From Xiphophorus maculatus (taxonomy: Eukaryota > Chordata > Actinopteri > Cyprinodontiformes > Poeciliidae), in contig NC_036464.1 in the NCBI RefSeq assembly GCF_002775205.1, positions 5,511,291 through 5,575,290 of the forward strand: a DNA stretch of 64,000 bases. Reading direction: 5' to 3'. The translations under genes were made by a program, and so were the position numbers. The notes beneath the pieces are model-generated. The model saw only the letters and a program-made list of their open reading frames with translations, had not been told where the DNA came from and did not search any database. Each line of letters opens with the position of its first letter. The stretch's first letter is position 1. Below are positions 61,601 through 64,000 of this stretch, one piece after another.

Positions 61601-63509
61601 TCAGGCAACTTTTGAAGGGAGCTGAATGCTTTTTTAACTTTTTAGTTTTTTATTTGTACAATTTTTTTAAATCACGTATCGACTTCACAATTGTAAGCCA
61701 CCTTGTGATGGTCTTTCACATTAAACTCCAATGAAATATATTTATGTTTGTGGTTGTAATGTGACAAATTATGGGAAAGTTCCAGGGGTGTGAATACTTT
61801 TGCAAGCCGTTTTATCCAAACTGTTATTAGAAAGGAAAAGACAGGCTTACATTATGATTCTGGAATAGCCTTTTCAATGCGCCAACCTCAATATATTGAA
61901 AATGTGCGCTAATCTGTGATTAAAAACCAGGTCTGAACCCAACCAATTTTAATGAAATATTACCAATTACCTACAAAAGTGTGGTTGTATTTTAGGCCAG
62001 AAATATCTCAGAAGCTTGTTGAGGCTACAAAACCCAAGAAAGTGGAGTTCAGCTTGCTAAGAGACATTTAACCAAATAAGAGTGAGGTTATTTGGATTTA
62101 TTTGAGCTTGTATTTGACAAAGATTCAAACTTTGTGAACTCAATTCTTGTTTGTGTATGTATGCATTTTAATAAACCAATCTGCCTTTACAGAAAGCTCA
62201 AATGTTTACGTTATAGAGTGACACCTCCTACCTCTGTCTCAAACTGAGCTCCAAAGATGTTGATGGGCCTGCCGTTAGCCAAAGATGGCCTCTGTTTGTT
62301 AAGCCAGTCCTTGAAGGAAAATGGTGTCATCACATTCATGGTGTTCATCTGGAACGGAGGCTCTCTGAAAACTTCATCTGTTCACCCGAAAACAAAAATG
62401 ACAGCAGTTTATTCTTTAGAAATTTAGCAGTGTTCATATTAGATATGTGGGAGTAGAAAGCAGAAAGCTCACTTGGATCCGGTTTTCCCGTCTTGGCCTG
62501 GTTTGATGCCATGAATCTGTGAGTGATAGATCAACCAACATCATAAGCTTCAATGAATCCTGATTAAATAAAAGTGGAAATGTGTCTCACTCTTTGATAA
62601 TTGGAACCAGTTGTGTCCCCAGATTCTCGCAGTAGAACCATCTCTCGAACAGGATGTCAGTGGTGTTGTCCACGTAGTACCTACAAGAAGCAACAGGTAC
62701 TGGTGACACTGACGCACCTAAAAACGACCAACACTGAAAAACTATAGCTACGACAGGATGTGTCAAGTTGAACAAGCACTGCAAAAACACAAAACCTTAC
62801 TGAGTAATTTTTGTTTAGTTTCTAGTGCAAATATCTTATTGCTTTTGAAATAAGACAAACTTACAAGTAACTTTTTAGCAAGATATAGAGGCTTGTTTTA
62901 AGCCTCTATATCTTAATATTGATGATAATTCCTTAATACTCATAAAAATGTTCTATTGGCAGATAAATTAACTTATAACATGGGAAAATGTCTCGTTATT
63001 AGTTAAATATTCTATATCTTGCTAAAAAGTTACTTATGAGTTAGTCTTATTTCAAGTTTGCTAAAATCAGAAATTAGACCAAAATTACTTGGTAAGAGTT
63101 TGTTTTTTCAGTGTGCATACATATATTTGAGTGTGAATAATTTTGAGACTGTATTAGAAAAGCAGGAGTCGAAATGAGGGAAGAGGTGAGTGGAAGAAGA
63201 GAGGCGAACCTCAGGCAGTCAGTTTCAGTCAGTAGTCGCCTTCGCTCCACCACCAGTCCAACGGTGTTGGCCTTTCTCTGCGGAGAGTGGGGGATTCGAG
63301 CTGGGAGCAGAAACATCTAAAAGTGAAGAAAAAAATCACACAATGAGGCAAAGATTATAATTCAAGTGTGTTTTAATGCTCTACAAAGAGAAAAGACAGA
63401 TTTCAGTTTCAGATGTTGGTGAAACGTCAGCGCTTACCTCTCCTTCTTTGATGTGTACGTCCTTGTGGATGCCATTTTCAATCACCTTCAGACACATGTC
63501 TCCCTTCAG
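58626..63509 (-). CDS. haao: 3-hydroxyanthranilate 3,4-dioxygenase (5'-partial, 8 exons visible)
   Basis: Converts 3-hydroxyanthranilate, with O2 and Fe(II), to the precursor of quinolinate in the cytosolic kynurenine/NAD pathway. Exons on the minus strand: 63438-63509, 63210-63316, 62591-62680, 62473-62516, 62232-62377, 60849-60917, 60672-60754 and 58626-58698 (TAA). All phases agree and give 227 residues, from about residue 58 of the 286-residue human protein to the end. Visible: GDMCLKV, then [13 protein letters not shown] with the iron ligand His91 and Arg95, VVERRR with the active-site Glu105, [14 protein letters not shown], and the second cupin half ([25 protein letters not shown]). The first two iron ligands lie in exons beyond the window. 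The intron 60755-60848 begins with GC rather than GT. A family B MITE lies in the intron at 62777-63113, and a foldback element in the last intron. Confidence 0.97.
59563..60075. mobile_element. Foldback element in the last haao intron
   Basis: Left arm about 59563-59735 and right arm about 59900-60075 are imperfect reverse complements of roughly 170 bases. The inner ends are the most exact: CTCCAGACCACTAGGGGGAG at 59706-59725 and its complement at about 59901-59920. The centre (59726-59900) is unrelated. Non-coding; it lies within haao intron sequence. Confidence 0.75.
60186..60242. repeat. Perfect 23-bp hairpin, 11-nt loop
   Basis: Arms 60186-60208 and 60220-60242 are exact reverse complements around an 11-base AT loop. 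It lies in the last haao intron just beside the foldback element. Confidence 0.9.
60755..60848 (-). other. GC-AG intron of haao
   Basis: A 94-base intron with donor ATG/GCACGT and acceptor CTGTCTCTCCCAG/GAG. The reading frame and the protein alignment (WQM then EGSS, as in WQL-EGSS of human HAAO) require this junction, and there is no GT that would keep the frame. Reading through would add 11 residues and a stop. Confidence 0.75.
62777..63113 (-). mobile_element. Family B foldback MITE in haao intron
   Basis: CACTGCAAAAACACAAAACC at one end and its inverted form (…TTTTTTCAGTG) at the other. Includes a 15-bp perfect hairpin at 62880-62914 that other copies lack. It sits wholly within the intron between exons 62591-62680 and 63210-63316. 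Orientation is arbitrary because the element is palindromic. Confidence 0.7.
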
Positions 63510-64000
63510 CTGGAAAAACAACTATTTCAAACAGAAAAAGACAAAAAATGGGTTAAATGTTGTTTTTAAAGGCTGCAGTTGCCCAATCTGGAGATTGTGC
63601 ACTGAACATGAACACATCAGATTTGACCTTTCACATGCAAGAACTGCTTTCCTCCCCCTTCTCTCAGAATGCCCTTGCTAAACCTTTTAGCTTTAGCCAC
63701 TTATTCTACATAACTGACAATCTGAACTCTCCAAGATATGAATGTTAGTATACAAAAGAAATATTTGGTCTGACGGCTTATCCATGCATACAATAGAAAT
63801 CTTTAAAATATCCTAAGTATTTATTGATTAAACTCTGTGAACCTCTGTTTATTTATTGGAATGATTGTACTCAATCATGAGGCCGGAGTAATAAATTAGT
63901 GACATTTTATTTATCTTTGAGAGTCAGAAGAATGTAAAGTTTTTATTATTTACTATCTAATGGGACATTTTCAATAGATTTGAGCAATATGGATTTTTTT
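63510..64000. other. haao intron, no exon recognised
   Basis: The next upstream haao exon (expected to carry the HIEEGEEVFYQ-like iron-binding segment) is not found between 63510 and the window end, so this is intron. Confidence 0.6.

Overview
This is eukaryotic DNA, almost certainly from a teleost fish. Coding density is very low, the few genes have vertebrate-type GT-AG introns, and recognisable proteins are of fish/vertebrate type. The background is dense with fish-style interspersed repeats (hAT-like MITEs, foldback elements, Rex1/L2-like LINE tails, R4/Dong-type LINE pieces and long TG, TA and TTGG tracts). No prokaryotic-type operon, CRISPR array or phage is present.

Layout. About 1-29.6 kb holds no gene I can prove: it is repeats plus some unique, less AT-rich islands (for example 5.5-6.0, 7.2-7.6, 15.9-16.8, 19.7-20.1 and 22.6-23.1 kb) that may be regulatory or may hold stray exons; one splice-flanked open exon candidate is at 19.76 kb. 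An intron-containing tRNA-Ile(UAU) gene lies at 29.65-29.75 kb (minus). From 30.4 to 31.5 kb a 5'-truncated LINE of the restriction-like-endonuclease (R4/Dong-like) type sits between two (TA)n arrays. A complete single-exon class A GPCR of the HCAR/OXER1 family is at 36.3-37.3 kb (minus). The interval 38-47 kb is repeats. The tmem229b-like gene (plus) has its main coding exon at 56.09-56.57 kb and a phase-compatible first coding exon proposed at 48.99 kb. haao (minus; 3-hydroxyanthranilate 3,4-dioxygenase) fills 58.6-63.5 kb: eight exons are visible and the first roughly 57 codons lie beyond the window.

The GPCR close to haao recalls the human 2p21 neighbourhood, where OXER1 lies near HAAO, and this supports calling the receptor oxer1. 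The genes do not form a pathway together: haao acts in kynurenine/NAD synthesis, the receptor is a lipid or carboxylate sensor, and the TMEM229 protein has no settled function.

I did not find a clear new biological system. The most interesting signals are: R4/Dong-type LINE copies embedded in (TA)n arrays at two loci; many perfect short-loop hairpins, two of which can be shown against sister repeat copies to be secondary insertions (template-switch-like); a GC-AG intron needed to keep haao in frame; a (TG)10 tract directly at the tmem229b splice acceptor; a foldback element with iterated YY1-like motifs; and a 180-bp (GAA)n-ended retroposon with a 14-bp target duplication.
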